In this document: one piece after another, positions 50,932 to 59,784 of the stretch
Layout of the letters: each line of letters opens with the position of its first letter
Numbering within the stretch: position 1 is the first letter of the stretch
Source of the DNA: JAGNDO01 sp963704975
GTDB taxonomy: Bacteria; Chloroflexota; Anaerolineae; Caldilineales; Caldilineaceae
Direction: 5' to 3'
Length of the DNA: 64,000 bases
NCBI GenBank assembly: GCA_963704975.1
Contig: CAVPIK010000023.1
Coordinates: forward strand, 49,930-113,929
The notes under the pieces: model-generated
Databases searched by the model: none
What the model was told of the DNA's origin: nothing
What the model saw: the letters and a program-made list of their open reading frames with translations, nothing else
Position numbers and translations under genes: made by a program

Positions 50932-51699
50932 GTGATCTCGCAAGAAGCCGAAAAGCAGCCCGACCTTCAACAAGCCAGTGCCGCCGACATTCAGGCCAAT
51001 TTGGCTGAAGTACGGAATCGTATGGCCGCGGCGGCTCAGCGAGTTGGCCGAGATCCCGCCGAAATCACCTTGGTGGCGGTGAGCAAGACCCACCCCTCGG
51101 CCATGATCCGTGCGGCCCTGGACGTCGGCCAGGCGGATTTTGGCGAAAATCGGCTCAACGAGCTGTGGATGAAGATCATCCTCTCCCAAAACCTGGGCTG
51201 GGACAAGGGCACCCCCCCCATCCGCTGGCACTTCATCGGCAGCATCCAGAGCCGCAAGGCCGAGCAGGTGATCGGCCCCGCGGTCCTGGTCCACAGCGTG
51301 GATCGGGTCAAGATCGCCCGCATCCTCAGCGACACGGCCCTGGCCGCCGGGACGGTGATGCCCGTGCTGGTGGAGGTCAACGTCAGCGGCGAGGAGAGCA
51401 AGCACGGCTTCACCCCGGAGACCCTGGCCGATGGGGTGGCGGCCATGCGCAAGTTCGAGGGCATCGAGATCCAGGGGCTGATGACTATGGCCCCCTTTGT
51501 GGCTGACCCGGAGGAAACCCGCCCGGTCTTTCGGGGGCTGCGTCTGCTGCGGGACGAGCTGCGCACCCGCTTCCCCGACCTGGCTCTGCCCCATCTGTCC
51601 ATGGGCATGACCAACGATTTTGAGGTGGCGATTGAAGAAGGGGCTACCCTGGTTCGCATCGGCACGGCTATTTTTAGCCCACGGGAAGTGGGCAGGTGA
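50932..51699 (+). CDS. yggS: YggS family pyridoxal-phosphate homeostasis protein
   Basis: 255 residues; GTG 50932 is the likely start, in frame with ADIQANLAEVRNRMAAAAQR. The PLP Lys lies in ITLVAVSKTHPSAMIRAALD. DFGENRLNELWMKI, IRWHFIGSIQSRKAEQVIG and VLVEVNVSGEESKHGFTPET follow, and LPHLSMGMTNDFEVAIEEGA with LVRIGTAIFS ends the fold-type III barrel. The protein binds PLP and affects amino-acid balance without a known reaction. The neighbours proC and yggT are the usual companions across bacteria. Intact. Confidence 0.93.
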   Translation: MISQEAEKQPDLQQASAADIQANLAEVRNRMAAAAQRVGRDPAEITLVAVSKTHPSAMIRAALDVGQADFGENRLNELWMKIILSQNLGWDKGTPPIRWHFIGSIQSRKAEQVIGPAVLVHSVDRVKIARILSDTALAAGTVMPVLVEVNVSGEESKHGFTPETLADGVAAMRKFEGIEIQGLMTMAPFVADPEETRPVFRGLRLLRDELRTRFPDLALPHLSMGMTNDFEVAIEEGATLVRIGTAIFSPREVGR

Positions 51700-51712
51700 T
51701 AGGGTGCGATTT

Positions 51713-51784
51713 TTGACCACGGAATACACGAAATACACGGAAAAATGTTGATTCTTCTGTGTGGTCCGTGTATTCCGTGGTCAA
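51713..51784. repeat. palindrome of ATACACG words
   Basis: TTGACCACGGAATACACG is mirrored exactly by CGTGTATTCCGTGGTCAA around AAATACACGGAAAAATG and a short TTCTTCTGTG segment. It lies between yggS and proC. Confidence 0.75.
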
Positions 51785-51913
51785 TGACAAAGCGCGATCT
51801 GAGGAACGAGGGGTGCCTCCGAAGGCAGATAAGATCTGGCCGCCCCCACTTTATATTCGCACGAAAATTGTCTAAATTTTTAAAAAATACCAAGAGAGTG
51901 AGAGACTAGACGC

Positions 51914-52748
51914 ATGTTGAAAGATACCACCATCGCCTTTATCGGCGGGGGCACCATGGGGACGGCCATGATCAAGGGCATTCTTGGCCCAGGGCTTGAC
52001 CGAACCGGGCCAGATCCGGGTGAGCGATCCCTGGCCGCCCCGGGTCGAGTTCCTGCGGGAGACCTATGGCGTCCATGCCACGGGGGACAATCTGGAGGCC
52101 ATCCAGGACGCCAATATCATCGTGTTGAGCGTCAAGCCCCAGGTGTTGACCAAAGTGGGCCAGCAGCTTCATGGCAACATTCGGCCCAGCACGTTGATCT
52201 TGAGCATCTTGGCCGGGTCGCCCATCTCTGTGTTGCGCCGGGCCATGGGCCATGACCGGATTGTGCGGGCCATGCCCAACACGCCGGGCCAACTGGGCAA
52301 GGGCATCACCGTGTGGACCAGCACCCCGGCGGTGACGGACAAACAGAAAGCCTATGCCGAAGTCATCCTGGGGGCTTTGGGCGAACAGCTCTTTATGGAA
52401 GAGGAGGGCTATCTGGACATGGCCACGGCCTTGAGCGGCTCTGGCCCTGGCTTTATCTTTCTCTTTATCGAAGCCCTGATCGACGCCGGGGTCCACATGG
52501 GCTTTAGCCGCCGGGACGCCGGCAAGTTGGTGATCCAGACCTTGGAGGGGAGTGTGGCCCTCTTCAAGGCCACAGCCGAGCACCCCGCCGAGCTGAAGAA
52601 TCAGGTCACAAGTCCGGGGGGCACCACAGCCGCCGGTCTCTACGAATTGGAGAAAGGCGGGCTGCGCACAGTGCTCAGCCGGGCCATCTTCGCCGCCTAC
52701 CGCCGCAGCCAAGAGCTGGGCGCACTCAGCGAGAAAAACGGATCATGA
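51914..52748 (+). CDS. proC: pyrroline-5-carboxylate reductase (frameshifted)
   Basis: The last enzyme of proline synthesis (EC 1.5.1.2), ~278 residues. ATG 51914 opens the NAD(P)-binding MLKDTTIAFIGGGTMGTAMI. At 51985 ATTCTTGGCC has one T more than the expected ATTCTGGCC, after which QGLTEPGQIRVSDPWPPRVE reads on. DANIIVLSVKPQVL, HDRIVRAMPNTPGQLGKGIT and ALSGSGPGFIFLFIEALIDA follow, and TSPGGTTAAGLYELEKGGLR is the C-terminal signature. The stop overlaps the yggT start as ATGA. Confidence 0.95.
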
Positions 52749-53041
52749 CAAATATTTTTGGACTGCTTGCTTTTCTGTTGCAAATTTACACCTTTGCCAT
52801 CTTTGGCCGCATTATTCTTACCTGGATCCCTGGCCTGGATCCCTATCACCCGGCCGTGCAGATGCTGGCCCGGATCACCGATCCTGTGCTGGAGCCCGCC
52901 CGCCAGATCATCCCGCCCATCGGCATGATCGATATTTCGCCCATTGTGGTGCTGTTGGCGTTGAGCTTTATCCAGGATTTCCTGCAACGTCTGGCCATGG
53001 GGCGCGTCCTAGAGGTCGATCGGCGATCGTCCCTGAGTTGA
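52745..53041 (+). CDS. yggT: YggT family membrane protein
   Basis: 98 residues with two YggT-type membrane segments: FGLLAFLLQIYTFAIFGRII and ISPIVVLLALSFIQDFLQRL. Between them lies the conserved WIPGLDPYHPAVQMLARITD and PVLEPARQIIPPIGMIDIS. Start overlaps proC (ATGA). The family is involved in membrane or cell-division-linked functions and osmotic tolerance, with no defined mechanism. It ends the yggS-proC-yggT operon before the strong hairpin at 53056. Confidence 0.92.
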   Translation: MTNIFGLLAFLLQIYTFAIFGRIILTWIPGLDPYHPAVQMLARITDPVLEPARQIIPPIGMIDISPIVVLLALSFIQDFLQRLAMGRVLEVDRRSSLS

Positions 53042-53055
53042 CGGATACTGTCTGC

Positions 53056-53104
53056 AAACGAAAAAGTCCCCAACCCGATAATCGGGTTGGGGACTTTTTC
53101 GTTT
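53056..53104. terminator. strong bidirectional terminator
   Basis: AACGAAAAAGTCCCCAACCC-GAT and its exact inverse form a stem of over 20 bp with A/T runs at both bases. It follows yggT. Confidence 0.9.
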
Positions 53105-53149
53105 GCGTGATCTTTCGTCTTTTCGTGGCGGACCGATTTGCCATTGGTT

Positions 53150-53265
53150 AGGGGCCACGCGGGGCCTCGCTCCCACGCTCCGCGTGGGAGCGTCTGTTCG
53201 GCGCTCTGCGCCGAGGGGCGCAGGAGCGCCCAACCGCATTCCCACGCGGAGCGTGGGAACGAGAG
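53150..53265. repeat. CCCACGC-TCC-GCGTGGG palindromic repeat
   Basis: CTCCCACGCTCCGCGTGGGAG and ATTCCCACGCGGAGCGTGGGAA, two inverted versions of the same word, flank GGCGCTCTGCGCC and GGGCGCAGGAGCGCCC. This CCCACGCTCCGCGTGGG word is a widely seen intergenic palindrome in many bacterial phyla. Confidence 0.75.
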
Positions 53266-53268
53266 GTC

Positions 53269-55251
53269 CTAGTCCAGTTTCATGATGGGGATCCAGGGAA
53301 AATACAACCGAACCATCTTGACCGGAACTTGAATGCTGACCGTCTGCTCGGTGGCAAGAATATACGCATCGATCACCATATTCTCGTTCAATAGATCAAC
53401 GATGGACCAGTTATGCACCATGCCCGTATAGTACCCGTTGATCACCTGCACTTCGATCTCTGAGGCTTCGTTGTCAAACAAGCCCACACTCGTGTGCAGG
53501 CGCACCCGGATGGGGACGGGCAAGTTGCCTCCATTGCCATCCACCACGTTCAAGACAAAAGACAACGACTGATCTTCCGCGCTCAACTCCTGGGCAGTGG
53601 AGAGGCTTAGGCGCAAGGGGGCAGCATAGACATAGACGGGCAGTCGGGCCGATGCCTGGCCAATGGCGCTATCCAAGGTGTACATGCCCACGGTGTTCGG
53701 CACAGTGAGGTTAATCGTGTTTGCGACCGCCGGGCCAGTCAAGAGCGCGCCGCTCAACAGGATCTGGCTCTCTCCCTCGGCGTGAAGCGCATAGGCCATC
53801 ACAGCGCCTTGGACAGGCTGGGCGTCTAGGCCAGCATTGACGGCCACCTGGACGATCCCCGTCTCCCCGGCGGGCAGCAGATTCTCACCCCCAGCGGTCA
53901 ACTGCACTCCCGATGAGGCCGCGGAGAGAGCCGCCAGCACATCAATCCGGCCATCGCCCACATAGTTATCCCGGCCCGGATAGTTGATCCCGTTGACATC
54001 ATCTGCCGTGGCGCGGATCAGGTCGGTCAACTGAGCCAAGGAAAGATCCGGGCGCAGGCTGAGCAGCAGCCCGGCCAGGGCGGAGACGTGGGGGGTAGCC
54101 ATGCTGGTCCCGCTGCTCATATAGTAGCTATTATTTTTATAGGTGCTAAGAATGGCCGAACCGGGCGCGCCCACATCAACCGCCTCGCCATAGTTGCTAA
54201 ACAGGGTCACCTTGTCGGCGCTGTCCGTGGCGGCCACGGTGAAGACTTCGGGCCAGGCGGCGGGGAAGTAGCTGGAGACCGACGCGCCCGCATTGCCCGA
54301 CGCGGCCACAATCAGGATGCCCTGATCGACGACGGCTTGGATGGCGGCGTGCAGAGTGGCCGAGTCTGTGGTCGTGATCAAGCTGAGGTTGATGATGCGA
54401 ATCTCTTGGGCAACGGCGTAATCCAGGGCGTCCAACAGACCGGAGATGCTGCCCCGGCCATATTGATCCAGGATGCGCAGGGGCAGCACCCGCAAGTTCC
54501 GCCCCACGCTGGCGACGCCCACGCCGTTGTCCGTGGCCGCGCCGATCACCCCGCCCACATGGGTACCGTGACCATAGGGGTCGTCGGCAATCCCATCATT
54601 GCCGATAAAATCCCAGCCGTTGATGTCATCCACATAGCCGTTGTCGTCGTCATCCACATCGGGCAGACCGGCCGCCTCGGCCTGATTGATCCACACCGAA
54701 CTCTGGTCAATGTCCTCATGGTCGAGATCATAGCCGCTGTCGATCACGGCCACGGTCACAGCCGGGCTGCCCTGGCTGATGCCCCAGCCGCCAAAGGCGT
54801 TGATCCGGCTCAAGGCGTATTGCTCCGGAAGGCTTGGATCATTGGGCTGGTCAAAAACACCGGCCGGCGTGAAAACAGCGCTGACCGGCAAAGCATCCGC
54901 CGCGTAGACCGGGGCATCGACCTCCACCAACACAACGGCCGGATCGGCCTTCAGCGCTTGTTGACGAGCCGTTGTGATCTGGGTGTCGCTGATCGCCCCG
55001 CTGGGCAGATTCGCGTTGGGACGAAGCAGCCCCGCACTGAGGTGGGGCCAGACTCGCACCACTTGCATCCCCTGGGCCTGGGCCAGACGGTCCAAGGTGG
55101 CGCGCAGATCCGCTTCACTGCCGGATGCAGCGCTAACCTGCACCAAGAGACCGGTCGGCTGTTCGATGACTGGGGCCGCGGTCAATCGACCCGGCGGGAT
55201 GAGGGGGGCAAATAGCATGAAACAGAAGGCCAGAAGTACAATTCTTCGCAT
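53269..55251 (-). CDS. secreted subtilisin-like (S8) serine protease
   Basis: 660 residues from ATG 55251 (MRRIVLLAFCFMLFAPLIPP, signal peptide), preferred to the frame start at 55389 because GAGG lies upstream and a signal follows. A pro-region (~30-150) precedes the catalytic domain. Triad: Asp in VTVAVIDSGYDLDHEDI, His in DPYGHGTHVGGVIGAA, Ser in SSGTSMATPHVSALAG; the oxyanion Asn is in IVAASGNAGASVSSYFPAAW. Asp-rich GLPDVDDDDNGYVDDINGWD may bind calcium. After ~500 there are two beta-sandwich-like regions (LPAGETGIVQVAVNAGLDAQ; APLRLSLSTAQELSAEDQSL). Intact over 2 kb. Divergent from the zincin gene. Confidence 0.92.
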   Translation of the reverse strand: MRRIVLLAFCFMLFAPLIPPGRLTAAPVIEQPTGLLVQVSAASGSEADLRATLDRLAQAQGMQVVRVWPHLSAGLLRPNANLPSGAISDTQITTARQQALKADPAVVLVEVDAPVYAADALPVSAVFTPAGVFDQPNDPSLPEQYALSRINAFGGWGISQGSPAVTVAVIDSGYDLDHEDIDQSSVWINQAEAAGLPDVDDDDNGYVDDINGWDFIGNDGIADDPYGHGTHVGGVIGAATDNGVGVASVGRNLRVLPLRILDQYGRGSISGLLDALDYAVAQEIRIINLSLITTTDSATLHAAIQAVVDQGILIVAASGNAGASVSSYFPAAWPEVFTVAATDSADKVTLFSNYGEAVDVGAPGSAILSTYKNNSYYMSSGTSMATPHVSALAGLLLSLRPDLSLAQLTDLIRATADDVNGINYPGRDNYVGDGRIDVLAALSAASSGVQLTAGGENLLPAGETGIVQVAVNAGLDAQPVQGAVMAYALHAEGESQILLSGALLTGPAVANTINLTVPNTVGMYTLDSAIGQASARLPVYVYAAPLRLSLSTAQELSAEDQSLSFVLNVVDGNGGNLPVPIRVRLHTSVGLFDNEASEIEVQVINGYYTGMVHNWSIVDLLNENMVIDAYILATEQTVSIQVPVKMVRLYFPWIPIMKLD

Positions 55252-55546
55252 GGATAGGTCAACTTCCTCAGACAAGAAACAGTGTGAGCCAGGTATTCGG
55301 TGCGGCAACAGGATGACGATGAGGGTGGCGATGGCGGCGGCGACAAGGGCGGCAACGGGGCAGGATCGATGCTCGAAGAATTCTATCACACCCTAACGTC
55401 GTCGCCCCTGTCAGTTTTCTTGCGGATATTGGACAATTTCGTCGTTCAGGGGTACATTTCAGGCTACATTTGACGATTCCCGCCCGGTTCGCCCATCGTT
55501 TGAACTGGGGAGAATCCACCGCCATCCGCCTATCAGGCCTCAACCC

Positions 55547-55918
55547 ATGAACCTTGAACACTTCGAAAACTTAGTCGACGAAGCCATCGAGAGCATTCCG
55601 GAGTCTCTTTTTCGCTACATGGAGAATGTTGAGATCCTGGTGGAAGAGTGGCCGACCCAGGCCCAGCGCCATTCCGTGGGCATCGGGCCGGGCAATCTGC
55701 TCTTGGGACTATACGAAGGCATCCCCCTCACCGGGCGTACGAGCAACTATGGCCTGGTGTTGCCGGACAAGATCACCATCTTCCGCCGCCCTATTTTGAT
55801 GGTGGCCCCGCCCAACGATGCAGCCATCCGCAGCCAGATCCGGCGTACGGTGCTACACGAAATCGCCCACCACTTTGGCATCAGCGACGAACGGCTGCAT
55901 GAATTGGGCGCTTACTAA
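55547..55918 (+). CDS. minimal zincin metallopeptidase family protein
   Basis: 123 residues, matching the small cytoplasmic 'possibl zincin' family (PF06262-type). The N-terminus MNLEHFENLVDEAIESIPES is typical. The zinc site is RRTVLHEIAHHFGISDERLH, an HExxHxxxxxxxR/H pattern close to the C-terminus. NLLLGLYEGIPLTGRT and PDKITIFRRPIL are also conserved in the family. Substrate unknown. The lipoprotein gene follows by 12 bases, so both may share a promoter. Confidence 0.88.
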   Translation: MNLEHFENLVDEAIESIPESLFRYMENVEILVEEWPTQAQRHSVGIGPGNLLLGLYEGIPLTGRTSNYGLVLPDKITIFRRPILMVAPPNDAAIRSQIRRTVLHEIAHHFGISDERLHELGAY

Positions 55919-55930
55919 AGGAAAAATCCT

Positions 55931-56749
55931 ATGCGAAATCACTTGCGACCGTTGCGATCTTTGGCTTTTCTGCTTATCACCGCTGGGTTACTCACCGGCT
56001 GCTTTGGCCAGGAATTGCCAAAAATGCCCGACCTGCCGATTGCCATCCCCACCCAACTGACGCTGCCCAACTTGGACAATCTGCCCGACTATCTCAAAGA
56101 TCTGCAACTGCCGGATCTGAGCCAGATCCAGAATCTGCCCAGCCTGAATGACCTGCCCGGTCTGCAAGCGCCGGAGAATGGGGTGATCTTTGCCGGCCCC
56201 ACCGAGCGCAAAGTGGACGTGGGCCAGACCATCCCCGGCACGGACATCCAGCTGATCTCCGTGGGCAGCGACGGCGCGGAGTTCACCATCGCCGGGCTGC
56301 GCAGCGTGCGCCGGGCCGGGGATTCCCTGGACTTCGACGGTCCCTGGCCCAACATCGGCGGGGTGATCTACAACGCACGCCTGCGCATCTACACGGTGGG
56401 CGACAACAGCGTGCGGGTGGCCGGGGTACACCGGCTGGTGGTCGAGAATGTCAACCCCACCCAGGGCAACCCAGAATTGAGCCGCTCGGCCCAGTTCCCC
56501 TCCACCTCCACCGTGGCCAAGGGGGAGATCATCCCCGGCACCACCTTCCGCTATGTGGGCACGGATGAACGCGGGGCACAGATCGGCGGTCTGCCCGAGA
56601 ACGATTACCCCTACTTCAAAACCGGGGACAGCATTGTCTGGCAAGGCACCCTGCGCAACGATATCGCTGCCCGCTATGTGGTGCGGGTGCTCTTTTATAC
56701 CGAGAATACTTTGCAGGTGGGCGGCATCGTCGCCCTGGCTCTGCCCTAG
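55931..56749 (+). CDS. hypothetical lipoprotein with two beta domains
   Basis: 272 residues. A lipoprotein signal FLLITAGLLTGCFG has its lipid-anchored Cys near residue 24. Next is an unusual Leu/Pro/Asp-rich spacer (LPNLDNLPDYLKDLQLPDLS ...). Two similar halves follow: VDVGQTIPGTDIQLISVGSD with GAEFTIAGLRSVRRAGDSLD, and VAKGEIIPGTTFRYVGTDER with GAQIGGLPENDYPYFKTGDS. They are likely a duplicated beta domain. Family unknown. It lies in a plus-strand run with the zincin and the next membrane protein, with spacings of 12 and 32 bases. Confidence 0.65.
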   Translation: MRNHLRPLRSLAFLLITAGLLTGCFGQELPKMPDLPIAIPTQLTLPNLDNLPDYLKDLQLPDLSQIQNLPSLNDLPGLQAPENGVIFAGPTERKVDVGQTIPGTDIQLISVGSDGAEFTIAGLRSVRRAGDSLDFDGPWPNIGGVIYNARLRIYTVGDNSVRVAGVHRLVVENVNPTQGNPELSRSAQFPSTSTVAKGEIIPGTTFRYVGTDERGAQIGGLPENDYPYFKTGDSIVWQGTLRNDIAARYVVRVLFYTENTLQVGGIVALALP

Positions 56750-56781
56750 CTTTCATTTTCGCATTTCAGGAGAACTCGCCC

Positions 56782-57699
56782 ATGCCCACACCTACCAGCC
56801 CAGGCCCTTCCGCTGGCCCTTCTGCCGATGTCCGCCAACAGCGCAGCGGCGTCCACACAGACTTCCAGGCCATCAACGCCGACTATTATAACCTGACCGA
56901 TGCCCAGGGCTGGCCCATCGCCGGGCTGCTGGTGCTGCTGGACCGCAAGCAACGCGCCGTGCGGGCAGAATTGCATCTCTATTCGGACACGGCCGGCCAG
57001 TTGGAAGAGATGGCCGTGCGCCAGGCCATGAACCTGATGGAGGACCGCTATCACACCGCCGCGCCCCCCGGCACCCGTGATGCGCTGCTGGATCTGCGGG
57101 TCATGCGTTCCTATCAAGAGCGGGACACGGTGCAGGTGGGGCTGCGGCCCGCCCCGGCTGGGGGAGATGGCGAGCGCAAGCCCTACGCATTGTGGGGCGT
57201 GGTGGCCGTGGGCATTTTGCTCTTGGTGATGGCCCTGCTCTGGCTGGGCAGCACCCTTTTTGGGGCCAAAGAACCATCCCTGCCCGCCACCCTCCCCACC
57301 CAAACACCCGTGGTCCAGGTCCAGGATGCCGCCGGTCAGCCCGCCCCGGCAGACACCACCGGCAGCCAATCCGCCGCCCAGCCCAGCACCGACAACCCCT
57401 TCCCGCCCCAGACCAACGGCCTGGCCTCCAGCCGCAACGCCCTGGATCTGCGCCTGGGCCAGCGGGTACGCATCCGCCCCGGCCTCACCCTCACCCTGCG
57501 CAGCCAGCCCGGCGCGGAGGCCGGTGAAGGGGTCGGCTTCATGCAGGACGGCCAGCCCGCCACCCTGATCGGCGGCCCGGTGTGGATGCCCGGCCTCTCC
57601 GACACCATCGTCTGGTGGTACGTGCGCCTGGACACCGGCCAAGAAGCCTGGGCCTCCGCCAACACCAGTGAGTTGACGCTATTGGAACCGGTTCCATAG
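56782..57699 (+). CDS. single-span membrane protein with external SH3-like domain
   Basis: 305 residues. The cytoplasmic part (~30-125) reads DFQAINADYYNLTDAQGWPI and AVRAELHLYSDTAGQLEEMA. One transmembrane helix follows (YALWGVVAVGILLLVMALLW, ~135-155). A Pro/Gln/Thr linker leads to an external domain of ~85 residues: LDLRLGQRVRIRPGLTLTLR, GVGFMQDGQPATLIGGPVWM and IVWWYVRLDTGQEAWASAN. That resembles bacterial SH3-type domains, which bind peptidoglycan or peptides. No enzyme motif. It may link envelope state to a cytoplasmic partner. Confidence 0.65.
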   Translation: MPTPTSPGPSAGPSADVRQQRSGVHTDFQAINADYYNLTDAQGWPIAGLLVLLDRKQRAVRAELHLYSDTAGQLEEMAVRQAMNLMEDRYHTAAPPGTRDALLDLRVMRSYQERDTVQVGLRPAPAGGDGERKPYALWGVVAVGILLLVMALLWLGSTLFGAKEPSLPATLPTQTPVVQVQDAAGQPAPADTTGSQSAAQPSTDNPFPPQTNGLASSRNALDLRLGQRVRIRPGLTLTLRSQPGAEAGEGVGFMQDGQPATLIGGPVWMPGLSDTIVWWYVRLDTGQEAWASANTSELTLLEPVP

Positions 57700-57708
57700 A
57701 CGAAACTG

Positions 57709-57795
57709 TAGGGGTTTGGGTGGAGAGATTGACGAAAAAGGCACGCACCGTACGGTGCGTGCCTTTTTCGTCAATCCTCCACCCAAACCCCTACT
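57709..57795. terminator. 87-base near-perfect hairpin
   Basis: GTAGGGGTTTGGGTGGAG and GATTGACGAAAAAGGCACGC-ACCG are mirrored exactly around TA, with a single unpaired A in one arm: about 42 bp of stem. The AAAAAGGC/GCCTTTTT portion gives T-runs on both strands. It separates the membrane-protein gene from vapBC. Confidence 0.85.
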
Positions 57796-57843
57796 TGTAT
57801 CAAACACACTCAATGTGTATAATTTAACAGGATTATACACATT
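57795..57843 (+). promoter_or_regulatory. vapBC promoter with overlapping operator
   Basis: TTGTAT (57795-57800), 17-base spacer, TATAAT (57818-57823). AATGTGTATAAT (57812-57823) and ATTATACACATT (57832-57843) form a perfect 12-bp inverted repeat covering the -10 box and start site, as expected for autorepression by VapB/VapBC. Confidence 0.8.
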
Positions 57844-57878
57844 GCCAGATCGGAATTTTGCCAAAAGGAGAACCACCC

Positions 57879-58133
57879 ATGCGCACAAACATCGTCATCG
57901 ACGACAACTTGATGGCCGAAGCAATGGCCGTGACCGGTCTTGGCACCAAACGGGAACTGGTGGAAACCGCCCTACGCACCCTGATCCGCATCAACCGCCA
58001 AGCAGATGTCCTGGCTTTGGCTGGCGCAGTCGAATGGGTGGGCGATTTGAATGCCATGCGGACGGGCCGATTCCTCCACGAGGAGGGCGAACTCTATTCA
58101 GTCGGCAACGACGAAACCACCGAGGGAGGCTGA
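57879..58133 (+). CDS. vapB: VapB-family antitoxin
   Basis: 84 residues; ATG 57879 follows AAGGAG by seven bases and is preferred over ATG 57858. The N-terminal MRTNIVIDDNLMAEAMAVTG followed by KRELVETALRTLI is a ribbon-helix-helix DNA-binding fold of the PF09957 group. The C-terminal part, LALAGAVEWVGDLNAMRTGR, wraps the toxin. It neutralises the adjacent PIN toxin and should repress the operon at the inverted repeat over its promoter. Its stop is one base before the vapC start. Confidence 0.9.
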   Translation: MRTNIVIDDNLMAEAMAVTGLGTKRELVETALRTLIRINRQADVLALAGAVEWVGDLNAMRTGRFLHEEGELYSVGNDETTEGG

Positions 58134-58134
58134 C

Positions 58135-58527
58135 ATGGCCGTACTTGTCGACACATCCGTCTGGATTGATCTCTTTCGAGGCCAAGAAAGCGACCCTGTT
58201 TTGCGCCTGCGCACCCTGCTGGCAGACGGCGTGGAACTGGTGATCGGGGATCTGATCCTGACCGAACTCCTGCAAGGGGTGCGCCACGAATCCGAACTGC
58301 GCAAGGTCGAAACGGCCTTTGCCGCCTATCGAGTGGAACCCCTGGTCGGTGAAGCTCTGGCCCGACGCAGCGCTTACAACTATCGGCTGTTGCGCACCCA
58401 GGGCATCACCATCCGCAAGACCATCGATTGCCTGATCGCCACCTGGTGCATCGAAAATCGGGTGCCCCTGCTTCACAACGACCGGGATTTTCTGCCTTTC
58501 GAACGGTTGGGGTTGCAGCAAATCTGA
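58135..58527 (+). CDS. vapC: VapC PIN-domain ribonuclease toxin
   Basis: 130 residues; ATG 58135 follows GAGGGAGG. The acidic active site is complete: Asp in MAVLVDTSVWIDLFRG, Glu in LILTELLQGVRHESE, Asp in IRKTIDCLIATWC, and Asp in LLHNDRDFLPFERL. PIN toxins cleave RNA, often tRNA or rRNA, when VapB is lost. The gene is intact and followed by the convergent ABC transporter ATPase. Confidence 0.92.
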   Translation: MAVLVDTSVWIDLFRGQESDPVLRLRTLLADGVELVIGDLILTELLQGVRHESELRKVETAFAAYRVEPLVGEALARRSAYNYRLLRTQGITIRKTIDCLIATWCIENRVPLLHNDRDFLPFERLGLQQI

Positions 58528-58533
58528 CCCTCA

Positions 58534-59634
58534 TCAGTCGTTTTTCAACAACACCACCTGCGCCAGATCGATCACCAGCCGCACCGCCCGCCCCCGGCGC
58601 AGATGCTCCACCAATTCCATGGGCGCGCCCTGCCCCTGGCCCATTGTGGCGGGAACGTCGAAATGGAAGCGGTGCGCCCCCATCGCCCCCCGCACACTCC
58701 ACCCCCAGCCGATACGACATTGCCCCGAAACGAACGAGACACCACCGTCCCCGACAGCACCCAGCCGCATCGGGCGGCGTGAACGCGTCCAAGAGCAAAA
58801 AGGCCGATTGGGGCCGGATCAGCACAATATAGTCCCCGGCCGGCGCATCTCGCCACCAAGGCAAGGGGCCAAGGGGCGTCTGCACCACCTTGGGCCGGCC
58901 CGGGTCCACGCGGGCGGGCAGCAGATTGTCCAGCCCCAAAAAGCGGGCCACAAAGGGCGACGCGGGCCGGGCATAGACCTGCTCCGGCGGGCCGATCTGC
59001 TCGATGCGGCCCCGGTTCATCACCACCACCCGGTCGGCCACGGCGAAGGCCTCCTGCTGGTCGTGGGTGACGTAGATGGCCGTCACCCCCACATCCTTCA
59101 AAATGGCCCGCAGTTGGTTCATCAACTCCTCCCGCAAGGTGCGGTCCAGGCTGCCCAGGGGCTCGTCCAGCATCAACAGCCGGGGGCTGGGGGCCAGGCT
59201 GCGGGCCAGGGCCACCCGTTGCCGTTCGCCGCCGCTCAGTTCAAAAATGGAGCGATCTCCGTAGCCCGCCAGACCTACCAACGCCAACATCTCGGTCACC
59301 CGCTGGGTCTGTTGGGCCAGAGGACAGTCCCGCCATTTTCAGGCCAAAGGCCACGTTTTCGGCCACGCTCTTATGGGGAAAGAGGGCAAACTCCTGGAAC
59401 ATCAGGCCGAAGTTGCGCTGGAAGACCGGCACCCCGGCCAAGTCCTGGCCGTCAAGCTGCACGCGTCCCTGCGTCCGCGGATTCCAGCCCGGCCATGATC
59501 CGCAGCAAAGTCGTCTTGCCGCAGCCGCTCGGCCCCAGCAAACAGACGATCTCCCCGGCGGTCACGTCCAGGTTGATGTCGGACAGGACCGGCGTGGGGC
59601 CGAAGGATTTTGAGAGGTTGGTGATGGTTAGCAT
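58534..59634 (-). CDS. ABC importer ATP-binding protein, FbpC/PotA type (frameshifted)
   Basis: About 365 residues when joined. Walker A is in VCLLGPSGCGKTTLLRIMAG. A shift near 59470 leads to LMFQEFALFPHKSVAENVAF (Q-loop). Another near 59325 leads to SIFELSGGERQRVALARSLA (signature) and LLMLDEPLGSLDRT (Walker B), with VTHDQQEAFAVADRV as the switch His. The C-terminal TOBE-type region starts ~residue 235. It shifts near 58740 before ending in LVIDLAQVVLLKND. Presence of TOBE argues for an iron, spermidine or sulphate-type importer rather than ThiQ. The permease lies upstream on the same strand; no binding protein is in the window. Confidence 0.88.
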
Positions 59635-59639
59635 AGTTG

Positions 59640-59784
59640 GTTATCGGTTGATTGGTTGATTGGTTGATTGGAATGCGTTCAAAATTGATCGGGTTGCGGC
59701 GTCTGCACGCCCCTGGCGCAGAACCGTTCGCACCAGGGGGTAGCGCAGCTCCTCGGTTGCGAGTGGATCCGATTGTGCATTTCG
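59640..59784. repeat. TTGATTGG words and GTTCGCACC element
   Basis: GGTTGATTGGTTGATTGGTTG at 59647 matches the words at 14371 and 25458. The segment CCCTGGCGCAGAACCGTTCG and CACCAGGGGGT at 59711-59741 matches the element at 2024. The gap lies between the ABC ATPase and permease genes. Confidence 0.6.

Noticed and set aside
53150..53265. Strong regulatory operator for the subtilisin gene
   Set aside because: It lies downstream of that gene, and the CCCACGC word is a widespread intergenic repeat, so a gene-specific role is not supported.
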